A stretch of DNA of 38,172 nt from JADGGV01 sp035715725 (GTDB lineage: Bacteria > Gemmatimonadota > Gemmatimonadetes > Longimicrobiales > RSA9): positions 1 to 38,172 of the forward strand of contig DASTKT010000115.1 in the NCBI GenBank assembly GCA_035715725.1, read 5' to 3'. The notes below the pieces were generated by a model. That model did no database searches, was not told the DNA's origin, and saw only the letters and a list, made by a program, of their open reading frames with translations. Each line of letters opens with the position of its first letter. Position 1 is the first letter of the stretch. This document shows positions 15,301 through 23,175 of the stretch, piece after piece. The position numbers and the translations under genes were made by a program.

Positions 15301-17955
15301 CCGGCGGCGGTGGCGGCGCTCTGGCTGCTGCGCCGCATCCGCCACGAGAAGAGCCTGCCGCAGGCGACGACGCTCGCCGCCGTCGTGGGCGGCTGCGCCT
15401 GGCTCGCCTTCCCCGCCGCGTACGTCGCGCTGTCGAACCTCGGGCCGGTGCCGCTGACCGGGCAGAACATGCCGATGCTCGGGCTGAACAGCTGGGCGGA
15501 CGACACGCTCTTCGTGGCCGTCGGCGCGGTCATGATCCTGGCGCTCGTCCGCCCGCGCGACGACGCGCCCGCCGCGTGGTTCGACCTGAAAGCCCACCGG
15601 CCGCTCCTCGGCACCGTCGCCGTCGTGCTGGCGTCCCTCGTCGTCGTGCCGCTCCTCTGGACCGCCGCCGCCGTGCGCGAGAACCAGCGCGTCTACGGCG
15701 ACGCCGCGGCCCGCGGCCTCCACTACGACGACTTCGTCGACGAGCTGTCGCTCACGCTGGCCGGGCCCGAGCCGCTCCTCGCCGTGCGCCACGACACGGT
15801 GCGCCTCTCGAAGCGCGTGCTGGAGACGTTCGACACGCTGGCCATCGTCGCGGACACGCTCCTCTTCCCGGGCTTCGAGGAGGGCACGTTCCTGCACGAC
15901 CAGGTCGACCTGTACAACCGCTTCCAGCGGCGCCGCGCCGAGCTGGGGCGCCGGCACCCGGAGCTGTTCGCCGCGACCGCCGAGCTGAACCCGTCGGTGC
16001 TGCGCACGGCGCGGCTGCCGGCGGACACGCTCTGGCGCGTGAGCGCCTCCGCGGCCTCCTGGAACCTGCGCGTGCCGGCCATCGAGCAGCGCTGGGAGGG
16101 CGACGTGCTCACCCGCGACCACCGGCGCAGCCTGCAGCTCGTCGGGCTCTCGGACCCGGCGATCCCGCTCGACCGCTCCTGGGCGCGGCCGCTGCGCGTG
16201 CGCGGCGGGCGCGTGCCGTGCGCGTTCGGTCCCGCGCCCGGCCCCGCGAAGGTGGTCGAGGTGCGCTGCCGCGCGGCGTTCACGCGCCCGCAGCTCCGCA
16301 TCGTGCTGAAGGACTCGCTGCGCGCGCGCTCGGCGATCGGCGGCTACGGCGGCGTGCGCGTCGACGGCCGGCGGCTGGCGCCGGGCGAGGCGCGCGACGT
16401 TGCGGATGGCTCGATCTTCTCGATCGAGCCGCTCCCCGAGCCGCTCGTCCTCTCGCTCCAGCAGCTCGGCGTGCTCTCGACCTGGCAGTGGGAGAACGGC
16501 ATGAGGCGACGCGTGCCGGTGCCGCACCCGGCGCTGGACGCGCTCTCCGTGCTCGGCCGCTTCGAGCTGCCCGTGGACGGCGAGACGGAGCGGCCGATCG
16601 TGCTCTCGCCGGACGCGGAGCTGAGCGCGGCGATCGTGCGCAGCCTGCGCGCGAAGGTCGATTCGCTCCCGGACGTCCGCTACGCCATGGTGCTCCTCGC
16701 GGACGCCGTGACGGGCGAGGTGCTGGCGCTCGCGGAGGCGCGCGGGAAGGCCGGGAACGAGGAAGCCCGCTTCCCGGGGCGGAGCGAGCTGTTCGAGCGC
16801 CAGGCGCCGGGCTCGATGGTCAAGCCGATCCTGGCCGCGGCCGTGCTGTCGGCGCGGCCGGAGCTGGCCACGCTGCGCATCGCCGCCTCGCCCGGCTCGC
16901 AGGTCCACTCGGTGCTGGGAATGCCGGCGTTCCGGCGGCCGTTCGAGAGCAAGCTGTGCGGCGACGAGCCGCCCGGCGGCTGGATCGACCTGCGCTACTA
17001 CATCCGCTGCTCGGTCAACGAGTACGCGGCGGCGCTGCTGCTGGCGGGGCTCTCGGCGACCGACCCGGCCACCGGCCGCGTGCGGCTGGCCCCGCGCGCG
17101 GGCCCGTTCCGGCCGTTCCAGCTCGACGGCGTCGTCGAGCGCGACCGGATGCCGCAGCTCCCGTTCCTCCGCGGCACGACGCGGGTGCCCTACCCGACGC
17201 TGGCCGGGAGCGACGTGGCCGAGGCGTTGGATACGCTCTTCTCGGTCACGGCGGACGTGCGCGCGCAGACGGACGAGCGGCGCACGAGCGCGATCTGGCG
17301 CGGGCTGGCGTTCGCGGGCGGGGACACGATCCCGGTGGACATCGTGCCGCGCGAGCTGCGGCCGACGCGCTCGAGCCCGTCGCTGGTCGACCCGGACGAG
17401 CTGGACACGCCGCACGACCTGCTCGCGCGCTACTCGTTCGGCGCCTGGGTCAACACCTGGACGCCGGTGGACCTGGTGCAATCCTTCGCGCGGATCGTGA
17501 CCAGCCGGCGCACGGAGCTGCGGCTGACGGCCGCGCCGGTGCGGGCCGCGCCGCCGCCGATGACGTTCGCGGCGCAGGGCTGGTACCCGGCGCTGCGCGA
17601 GGCGCTGGCGGACGTGCCGGAGACGGGGACGGCCTCGGGGCTCGCCGCGGCGTGGCGCGCGCTCGGCGTGCCGGGCCGGCTCTACGCGAAGACCGGCACG
17701 CTGAACGAGGAGGGGTGGAACCTGCACCTGCGGGGGATGCTCTTCGGCGTGGGGGCCAGCCGGTCGGCGGCGGCCCTGGACTGCGGCGTGGTCGGGATCG
17801 TCTACTTCCGCTTCTCGGGGCGGAGCCCGGCGGGGCGGCCGCACGTCGACTACATGACGAACGGCGTGGGGCCCGCGCTCAAGGAGTACTGGAACGAGCT
17901 CGGCGTGTGTCCGGTCCGGACGGGGTCGCGGCCGAGCCCGCCGGGGACGCCGTGA
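12325..17955 (+). CDS. Single-chain peptidoglycan synthase: SEDS polymerase fused to class-B-like PBP transpeptidase
   Basis: 1876 residues; ATG 12325 with CCGGAGG six bases upstream. I count 19 membrane helices. Helices 1-3 (9-82) precede an unassigned extracytoplasmic region (83-463); helices 4-8 lie at 464-645. The SEDS core is helices 9-18 (670-1076): a large outside loop (852-970) with GGLLGNGIG and PKATSD before helix 16, then VPLTGQNMPMLGLNSW as the usual PxTG loop. Helix 19 (1093-1115) resembles a PBP anchor. The outside domain 1116-1876 carries all transpeptidase motifs: Ser1497-x-x-Lys1500, Ser1563-Val-Asn1565 and Lys1789-Thr-Gly. Helix parity puts every catalytic part outside. Known SEDS enzymes (FtsW, RodA) polymerise lipid II and act with a separate class B PBP; here both are one protein. 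No rod or division genes are adjacent. Confidence 0.93.
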   Translation: MWSRIRRVPAILAPIVLPTVVAILLLWWRDGLWFSIFTAVAVALALYLPWQGVRQGWRAPYLKTLLLLGVVALCAIAYLYSVIRQRQPAERMSYVGVALFGRDTVRLGVGEPGLDVHLESSPTRLDEWSVAVVRPRMGDSVLVVPSEGVELIERWETGRRLFLVRHAVHTPIYGAPVVPDAPVEVVRDGRRSHLTLRRVPHWAAMPNDMALGALEWDGARAELFSGDDVLHERLERRLRAGISLAELRWSGPVDRQAAEDLILTRTTSPDIVLPFPVGRHVLFPDYRLVSRRVDRTRIPQPQASGAPLRVAYGDTIEVRSGGTGWRFALERRTEVVPRPDRRRARLTGLLVRFIRNPDPAPFPMPAPEDCTEDEARCIPLASARPFPPPRANIRLDEWGLDSARYGLLARFELHGERVLVATPDTTLWARMAESFYLPARVLRHGEPPAGYVLRASAVSEARMGNVLGTSAALLLLLFSALGLLALRSPAFRRTLVHPRTSDARAAWALLAVFLWFLAAKLVLGLRVAYVEPRNDRTAEVAIGAWIMFALLLLAGGLWDRFRRGLPRRPRAAAEVGAGAELPTPGFWRHAPAKLPFGRAVELLFRGGFLFAVGWLVVLGRAEPLLYAVVCTGLVLALWLVVDAIFRGPAGPERHPLDALSVRSGGPEALRRLIAAIVLAAGMIASSQVGWWIIVVALPVAVLAEGRLVQAARSRPLLPVLGVAAALLATAAVVMFFLAAKAGPTVTFGLVFLVLLLGLRGGSAAAAAPEPAPDAGRATRVLHTVSTLYLPIALPLVGLGVLAFFDFGLGLVFFFPLLATALLATGLRTFRLRHVLAVAATIVLVVAALGSVLWPDIGGAQRAGSAEERATAFANVGNRFVRLLRSNAQSGKPLSRAIVRGIAARDPTLLERAMVFSGRNRMQLEAQASREQVWGARMYAASGGLLGNGIGSTMTIGRGVPKATSDAENTFAVFVLSEHGAIGGWLILFMYAAPAAVAALWLLRRIRHEKSLPQATTLAAVVGGCAWLAFPAAYVALSNLGPVPLTGQNMPMLGLNSWADDTLFVAVGAVMILALVRPRDDAPAAWFDLKAHRPLLGTVAVVLASLVVVPLLWTAAAVRENQRVYGDAAARGLHYDDFVDELSLTLAGPEPLLAVRHDTVRLSKRVLETFDTLAIVADTLLFPGFEEGTFLHDQVDLYNRFQRRRAELGRRHPELFAATAELNPSVLRTARLPADTLWRVSASAASWNLRVPAIEQRWEGDVLTRDHRRSLQLVGLSDPAIPLDRSWARPLRVRGGRVPCAFGPAPGPAKVVEVRCRAAFTRPQLRIVLKDSLRARSAIGGYGGVRVDGRRLAPGEARDVADGSIFSIEPLPEPLVLSLQQLGVLSTWQWENGMRRRVPVPHPALDALSVLGRFELPVDGETERPIVLSPDAELSAAIVRSLRAKVDSLPDVRYAMVLLADAVTGEVLALAEARGKAGNEEARFPGRSELFERQAPGSMVKPILAAAVLSARPELATLRIAASPGSQVHSVLGMPAFRRPFESKLCGDEPPGGWIDLRYYIRCSVNEYAAALLLAGLSATDPATGRVRLAPRAGPFRPFQLDGVVERDRMPQLPFLRGTTRVPYPTLAGSDVAEALDTLFSVTADVRAQTDERRTSAIWRGLAFAGGDTIPVDIVPRELRPTRSSPSLVDPDELDTPHDLLARYSFGAWVNTWTPVDLVQSFARIVTSRRTELRLTAAPVRAAPPPMTFAAQGWYPALREALADVPETGTASGLAAAWRALGVPGRLYAKTGTLNEEGWNLHLRGMLFGVGASRSAAALDCGVVGIVYFRFSGRSPAGRPHVDYMTNGVGPALKEYWNELGVCPVRTGSRPSPPGTP

Positions 17956-20002
17956 GGTCGTCCGCGTCCAGGCGGGGCCAGCTCAGGTCCTCGAGCACCC
18001 AGCCGGGGTAGTCGACCGCGCCCTCCAGGCTGCCCCGCTCCTCGGGGCAGACCTCGAGGTACTCCTCCACGGTCGAGGTCACGGAGCCGTCCTCGCGCAC
18101 CGCCACCAGGAAGTGCGCGGTCCCGGCGCTCCAGCCGCCCTCCTCGTGGCTCAGATCCGCGCACGGCGCATCCTCCGGGCAGCACGCCCGCACGACGACG
18201 GCCGGCCCGCGGCGTCCCTTCACCGCGATCGGCACCGGCCCGGCGTGGTCGCGCCGGCAGTAGCGGCCGGCGGCCCAGCCGACGCGGAACGGGTCGAGCC
18301 GCACGTTGAAACGCTGGCAGCGCGCGCAGCTCAGGCGGAACACCGCGACGGGCCGCGTCACGTCCGGTTGCGGCGAGGCCGGGAGGTCGTTGCTGACCAG
18401 CGTCGCCTCGTAGCCGTCCGCCGCGGCGACGAGGACGTTGTACTCCGGCACGCGCGCCCGCAGCGACGTCGTCGCGTCCCCGCTCCACGCCCGGATCTCC
18501 GCCTCGCCGCGCCCGGTCGCGCGCAGCAGCCCCGTCGCGTCGACGGCGACGCTCGTCGAGTCGCTGGACGTCCACGAGACCGGGGCGCCCTCGAGCGCGT
18601 AGCCGTTCGCGTCCGCCACGGCGGCCGAGAGCTGGAGCGTGTGCCCGACGGCGGCCAGCGTCACGTCGGACTGGCCGAGCGAGACCGTCGCCGGCTGCTG
18701 CCGCACGAGGACCCGGACGGCGGCGGTGAGCGAGCCGGACCAGGCGCGCACCGTGGTCCTGCCGTTGCCGACCGCCGTCACCCTGCCGGTGCGCGAGACC
18801 TCGACGACGGCCGTGTCGCTGCTCTCCCAGACGATCGGGCCGTGCGCGATCGGGTTGTCCAGCGCGTCCAGCAGCGTGGCGGAGAGCGCGCCGCCGGTGC
18901 CGAGCGCGCTCAGGCTGAGCGAGGCGGGTGTCACGGCGATCTTCGCCGGGACCTGGCGCACGACCACGACCGCCGTGTCCGCGTGCCCCGCCGCCTCCGC
19001 CACCACGAGCGCCTCGCCGGTCGAAGACGCGCGCACGAGCCCGTCCCCGTCCACGGCCGCCACGTCCGGGTCGGTCGACGTCCACTCCGGCCGCAGCCCG
19101 GAGATCGGCCGGTCGAACCGGTTCCGCAGCTCCGCCCCGATGCGCGCCGACGCGCCCAGCGCCTCCAGCGGCACCGTGTCCTGCGCGACCGCGATCCCGG
19201 CGACGGCGCCGGGGACCACGGACACGCGCGCCGTCAGGATCTTCCCCGCGCACGCCGCGTGAAGCGACGTCGCGCCGAGCGAGACGGCGTCGACGCGGCC
19301 GGCGGCGGTGACGCGCGCGATCCCCGGATCGTCGCTCCACCACTCGGGCGCGCGGGAGGTGCGCGAGCCGCCCGCCGAGCCGTGCAGCGCCGCGGCGATC
19401 GAGCCCGTCTCGCCCAGCTCCAGCTCGAGCGCCGCGGACGGGCCCCGCGCGCCTCCCGACTCCGGCGACGACGCGCCCGGCTCGCTACCCCGCCCCGGCG
19501 CGGAGCCGACGGAGAGGCGGCAGGCCGGCGCGCTCTTCGGCGCGCTCTTCGACGCCGAGGCGGTCTTCGACGGCGGCGGCGCGCTCTTCGGCGGTGGCGC
19601 GCTCTTCGACGAGGCCAGTGGGCCCTTCGACGACGCCGGCGCGCCCCGCGAGCCCGCGGCGCGCTTCGGCTCCGGCGCGCGGGCGACCGTGCGCGGTGGC
19701 GCCGCGAGCCGCAGCCGCGCGAGGACCCGCACCATCCCGATCGAGTCCGCCGGCCAGCGCCCGCCCTGCTTCCGGACCAGCCGGCGGATGAGCGCGATCG
19801 AGGAGTCGTTCACCGGGAACGCGCGGGGGAGCTTCTGGAAGTTCGACCAGAACGCCGCGGGGTCGTAGCCGGCCACGATCAGCTCGGCGACGTCGGTCGG
19901 CTGGAGCGGCTTGGGCGCGCGCTGCGCCGCGGCCGGCGCCGGACGAAGCGCCGCCGCGAGCAGGAGCAGGCACGCCAGCGACCCTGGGGATGGCCGTCGC
20001 AT
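17879..20002 (-). CDS. Secreted protein with about four bacterial Ig-like (BIG2) repeats and Cys-rich C-terminus
   Basis: 707 residues. A Sec signal peptide (1-27, ending AAAQ) is followed by a helical domain (about 30-100), a Ser/Pro/Lys-rich linker (about 115-160, encoded by degenerate 15-bp tandem repeats), four BIG2-like units (about 190-262, 264-350, 352-436 and 438-518; each has a W(E/T)SxD...V...G.V.A pattern and a GxxTVRAW-like end), and a C-terminal domain with CARC, YCRRD, ACCPEDAPC and a later Cys. BIG2 domains are typical of surface and adhesion proteins. The last 77 bp overlap the convergent synthase gene. It is the second gene of a pair, 15 bp after the membrane protein upstream. 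Confidence 0.85.
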   Translation of the reverse strand: MRRPSPGSLACLLLLAAALRPAPAAAQRAPKPLQPTDVAELIVAGYDPAAFWSNFQKLPRAFPVNDSSIALIRRLVRKQGGRWPADSIGMVRVLARLRLAAPPRTVARAPEPKRAAGSRGAPASSKGPLASSKSAPPPKSAPPPSKTASASKSAPKSAPACRLSVGSAPGRGSEPGASSPESGGARGPSAALELELGETGSIAAALHGSAGGSRTSRAPEWWSDDPGIARVTAAGRVDAVSLGATSLHAACAGKILTARVSVVPGAVAGIAVAQDTVPLEALGASARIGAELRNRFDRPISGLRPEWTSTDPDVAAVDGDGLVRASSTGEALVVAEAAGHADTAVVVVRQVPAKIAVTPASLSLSALGTGGALSATLLDALDNPIAHGPIVWESSDTAVVEVSRTGRVTAVGNGRTTVRAWSGSLTAAVRVLVRQQPATVSLGQSDVTLAAVGHTLQLSAAVADANGYALEGAPVSWTSSDSTSVAVDATGLLRATGRGEAEIRAWSGDATTSLRARVPEYNVLVAAADGYEATLVSNDLPASPQPDVTRPVAVFRLSCARCQRFNVRLDPFRVGWAAGRYCRRDHAGPVPIAVKGRRGPAVVVRACCPEDAPCADLSHEEGGWSAGTAHFLVAVREDGSVTSTVEEYLEVCPEERGSLEGAVDYPGWVLEDLSWPRLDADDLTASPAGSAATPSGPDTRRARSSTP

Positions 20003-20017
20003 CGTCGCCTCCCGCGG

Positions 20018-21223
20018 TCACATGCACGGGGTTCCCGGGCCGTCGAGGCGGACACCGGTCGCGCGCGAGCCGGCCGGCTGCGCGCGGTCGAGCAGCGCGT
20101 GGGCGCGCTCCCGCAGCCAGCGCAGGTCGTCCGTCTCGAGGTAGCGGCGGGCCAGGTGGTCGGCGCAGGCGCTGGCCCAGGCGGCGCGCTCGCGGGCGAG
20201 CTCGACGTCGCCGCGGCGGAGGAGGAACGACGCCGCCAGCGCCGCGTTGCCGATCTCGTGCAGCGTGGGCGGCGGCGGCGTCGGTGGCAGCCGGCTCCGA
20301 TACGTCCGCGCCGCCACGACGACCTCCTTCAGCCGCGGCGAGTCGGGGTAGCGCACCAGCAGCGCCTTGGCGCGCTCCTCGGCCCACCAGAGGCGCTCGA
20401 CGGCGCCGAGCGGGTCGCGGAAGCGCGCGGATCGGATGCGGCTCGCCCGGAGCGCCAGCTCGAGCGCCTGCACGAGCTCCGCCGGGGGATCGACGGACCC
20501 GGCGGCGAGGCGAATCGGGGCGGCGGCCGACCGCGCGGAGGACGCGCGGGACCGGCCGGCCGGCGCGGCCGCGGCCGTGCGCGGGCCCGACGGCGCCGAA
20601 GCCCGCGCCGGCTTCCGCGCCGCCGAGCCGGCCGGCTCCCGCGGGGCGGCGCGCCCCGGTGCCACCGCGGGGGCACCGGCCGGGTCGGCGGGCACGCGCG
20701 CGGGCGCGGCGACCGCGACCGGCGGGGCCGGCCGGCCACTCCCGGCCCCGGTCGGCGCGGCGGTCACCGCAGGTGGCGGCGCGGCGCTCCCGGGCACGGC
20801 GCTCCACCGCGTGGCGCCCGCCGGCACGGCGCTCGCCGGCATGGCGCTCCCCGGCGCGGACGCGCCGGTCCGCGGGGCGGGCGCGGCGGCCGCCGTGGGG
20901 AGCGTGGCGGCCGTGGCCAGTGCGCCCGCCAGGTCGGCGCCGCGCGCGGCCGCGACCTCGAAGGCGGGCCGCTTCTCCAGCGCGAGCCGCTCGCGCTCCT
21001 CGCGCGCCTCGCGGATGAAGCGGTAGAGCGATTCGTGGCTCCCCGTGCTTTCGGCGAGTCCTCTTCGCAGCTCCAGGACGGCCTGCTTGGCCCAGACCGG
21101 GATGCGATCGCTGTGCAGGAGCAGCTCGGGCTCGTAGCGGACGACGAGGAGGAACGCGGACGCGAGGGCCACTCCCAGGGAGATGCGACGGAGATGGGAG
21201 CGCGGGCCGGGCATGGAGCTCAT
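20018..21223 (-). CDS. Single-span membrane protein with Ala/Pro linker and helical C-terminus
   Basis: 401 residues from ATG 21223 (a second ATG lies at 21214). One membrane helix (about 14-29) follows a short basic N-terminus. A charged helical stretch (about 55-90: LYRFIREAREERERLALEKR) precedes a long Ala/Pro/Gly/Thr-rich linker (about 95-265) and a helical C-terminal domain (about 275-400) that looks TPR-like (AERAKALLVRYPDSPRLKEVV, ARERAAWASACADHLARRYL). I recognise no family. It is cotranscribed with the Ig-like protein 15 bp downstream, so the two probably act at the envelope together. An N-in orientation would put the C-terminus in the periplasm. Confidence 0.75.
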   Translation of the reverse strand: MSSMPGPRSHLRRISLGVALASAFLLVVRYEPELLLHSDRIPVWAKQAVLELRRGLAESTGSHESLYRFIREAREERERLALEKRPAFEVAAARGADLAGALATAATLPTAAAAPAPRTGASAPGSAMPASAVPAGATRWSAVPGSAAPPPAVTAAPTGAGSGRPAPPVAVAAPARVPADPAGAPAVAPGRAAPREPAGSAARKPARASAPSGPRTAAAAPAGRSRASSARSAAAPIRLAAGSVDPPAELVQALELALRASRIRSARFRDPLGAVERLWWAEERAKALLVRYPDSPRLKEVVVAARTYRSRLPPTPPPPTLHEIGNAALAASFLLRRGDVELARERAAWASACADHLARRYLETDDLRWLRERAHALLDRAQPAGSRATGVRLDGPGTPCM

Positions 21224-21439
21224 GACGGCCTCACCACACGGGGGGGGAACCTGATGGGACGCTGCGCGGGGGGTGCGCACGCGGATCGGGTTTCGCCGCT
21301 GTACACTCCCCGCCAGAAGGGAGTTCCCGACCGCGACGGGCACGACCTCCGTTGACGCGACGGCCGCATTGGGCATGATTTCGGGAGGCTCGGGGCGCGG
21401 CCGCTGGAACCGGCCCGCCCGCGCCGGGACACCCCTTGT

Positions 21440-22009
21440 TTGACCCCGGACCGGGTCGGACCGTTGGCTGCGAACCCCCGCACGCTCCTGGCGTCACGCC
21501 CCGCGCTGAGATGGCTCGCCGCGCTCCCGGCCGCCGCGGCGCTGTTCGCGGCGCTGCCGCCCGACCGGGCGACGTACATCCTCGGGCTGGCGCTGGGCGC
21601 GGTCGGGGTCGGCGCGCCGCTCGCGGCCGCGGCCGTCGCCTGGCGGCGCCGGCTCCTGGCGCTGCGCCTGGCCGCCGTCGGCGCGGCGGTCCTCCTCGCC
21701 ACGAACCTGCTGGAGCTCGGCGCGGCCGGCCAGCCCTGGCCGGCCGCGCTCCGACCCACGACGGCCGTCGCGGAATACGCGGTGTCGGCGCTCTACGCCG
21801 GCCTCGCGCTGCTCGCCGGCTGGCTCGTCGCCGGCGTCTGGCGGGGCCGGCCGCCGGCGCTCGCCGGCATGACCGCGGTCGGCGGCGTCTACGCGCTGGC
21901 CGTCTGGCTCGCCATGGACACGAATTCCTACCACGCGCTGCTGGTCGGCGCCAGCTACGCCGCGATCGCGCTCGTGTGCGACGTCGAGCGGCGGCGGCGC
22001 GCGGCGTAG
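21440..22009 (+). CDS. Small polytopic membrane protein of unknown function
   Basis: 189 residues with about five to six hydrophobic segments (ALRWLAALPAAAALFAAL, YILGLALGAVGVGAPLAAAAVAW, LAAVGAAVLLATNLLELG, AVSALYAGLALLAGWLVAGVW, VGGVYALAVWLAM, ALLVGASYAAIALV). It ends in a basic tail (ERRRRAA), probably cytoplasmic. The start is uncertain: TTG 21440 is the first candidate, with no good ribosome site, and an inner TTG near 21461 is possible. It is divergent from the membrane protein gene upstream and convergent with the VOC gene. Confidence 0.6.
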   Translation: MTPDRVGPLAANPRTLLASRPALRWLAALPAAAALFAALPPDRATYILGLALGAVGVGAPLAAAAVAWRRRLLALRLAAVGAAVLLATNLLELGAAGQPWPAALRPTTAVAEYAVSALYAGLALLAGWLVAGVWRGRPPALAGMTAVGGVYALAVWLAMDTNSYHALLVGASYAAIALVCDVERRRRAA

Positions 22010-22095
22010 TGCGCCGCGCCGGCGGGCGAAACGTCGCCGCGCCGTCCGATGCCGCGCGGCGTGGCGCCACTTCCGCGCCGCAGCGTGGGCACCGG

Positions 22096-23175
22096 TCAGT
22101 CCGCGGTCCAGGCGGGCGCGGCGAGCGGGCGCAGCCGCCGCTCGATCCCGGCGCGCCGCGGCTCCAGCCAGTGCGGCAGACTCAGGCGCTGGCCCAGCGC
22201 GGCCGCGGGCTCGTCGACGGTGAAGCCGGGTCCGCGTGTCGCCAGCTCCACCACCTGGCCGTCGGGATCCCGCGTGAAGATGCTGCGGAAGTAGACGCGG
22301 TCGATCACCGGGGAGATGGCCGCGCCGGCGGCGAGCAGCCGCTCGCGCCAGTCGAGGAGCGCGGCGTCGTCCTCCACGGCGAGCGCGTAGTGGTGCGGCT
22401 GTCCGGGCCCGATGAGGGCGCGCGCGTCGGTCGCCGAGTTCCGGTCGAAGTACGTCACCACGGTGCCGGGCCGCCCGTCGCCGACGCCCCAGTACCAGTG
22501 GAAGAAGCTCGGCCGGTCGAAGTTCGAGGTCCGCTTCACGCGGCGGAGCCCGAGGACGCCGTTCAGGAACGCGTGCGTCCGCTCGATGTCGCCGGCGACG
22601 GCGGTGACGTGGTGCAGCCCGGCGCGGAGCCGCATCGCGGGCGTGATCTCCGGGACCGGCTCGGGCCAGGTGTCCGCTTCGATCCGTGCCTGGTCGCGGT
22701 TCCCCTTCAGCATCTCCGGCGGCGGCTCGCGGTGCTCGGTGCCGATCCGGTCCGGCTCCTCGTCGCGGGTCCAGCCGGGGCCGCGGGTCGCGATCTCGAT
22801 CAGCGCGCCATCGGGGTCGTGGAAGTAGATCGACTCGAAGTAGTGCCGGTCGAGCGGCCCGTCGATCGGGATGCCGAGGTCGACCAGGCGGCGCTTCCAC
22901 CGGAGCAGCCCCGCGCGATCCTCGACGAGGAGCGCGAAGTGCTGGGTGCCGCCGATCCCCTCGTGCCCCGCGGGCGCGTCCGGCCACTCGAGGCAGGAGA
23001 CGATGGTCCCCGGCGTCCCGGCGCCGTCGCCGAAGTACAGGTGGTAGCACCCGGGCTCGTCGAAGTCGACGGTCTTCTTCACCAGCCGCAGCCCGAGCGC
23101 GCCCGCGAAGAAATCGACCGTGCGCTGCGCGTCCGAGCCGATCAGCGTGACGTGGTGCAGCCCCTGGATGCTCAT
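22096..23175 (-). CDS. Two-domain VOC protein, ring-cleaving dioxygenase/glyoxalase-like
   Basis: 359 residues with two vicinal-oxygen-chelate modules. The first has GLHHVTL (His8), GGTQHF (His79) and ALIEIATRGPG (Glu127); the second has GLHHVTAV (His189), QPHHYAL (His262) and VVELATRGPG (Glu310). These are the expected metal ligands, His-His-Glu, present in both halves. The layout matches the MhqO-type ring-cleaving dioxygenases that act on hydroquinones, but VOC folds also include glyoxalases, so the substrate is open. Its ATG overlaps the stop of the CoA-transferase beta gene by four bases (ATGA), so it is the third gene of that operon and translationally coupled. Confidence 0.85.
   Translation of the reverse strand: MSIQGLHHVTLIGSDAQRTVDFFAGALGLRLVKKTVDFDEPGCYHLYFGDGAGTPGTIVSCLEWPDAPAGHEGIGGTQHFALLVEDRAGLLRWKRRLVDLGIPIDGPLDRHYFESIYFHDPDGALIEIATRGPGWTRDEEPDRIGTEHREPPPEMLKGNRDQARIEADTWPEPVPEITPAMRLRAGLHHVTAVAGDIERTHAFLNGVLGLRRVKRTSNFDRPSFFHWYWGVGDGRPGTVVTYFDRNSATDARALIGPGQPHHYALAVEDDAALLDWRERLLAAGAAISPVIDRVYFRSIFTRDPDGQVVELATRGPGFTVDEPAAALGQRLSLPHWLEPRRAGIERRLRPLAAPAWTAD

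Noticed and set aside
16330..16440. FHA phosphopeptide-binding domain in the synthase
   Set aside because: Only a short strand pattern (VDGRRLAPGEARDVADGSIFSI) is similar, and helix parity puts it outside the cytoplasm. Kept only as a remark.
12196..17844. A 1882-residue open frame on the minus strand opposite the synthase
   Set aside because: Its translation is almost only Arg, Ala, His, Pro, Glu and Asp without folds, whereas the plus strand has ordered helices and catalytic motifs. It is a shadow.
12705..18011. A 1768-residue plus-strand frame overlapping the synthase in another phase
   Set aside because: Low-complexity Ala/Gly/Arg translation with no recognisable domain.
18113..21355. 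A 1080-residue plus-strand frame opposite the Ig-like and membrane protein genes
   Set aside because: Low-complexity Arg/Ala/Gly translation. The minus-strand proteins have signal peptides, Ig-like repeats and tight gene spacing.
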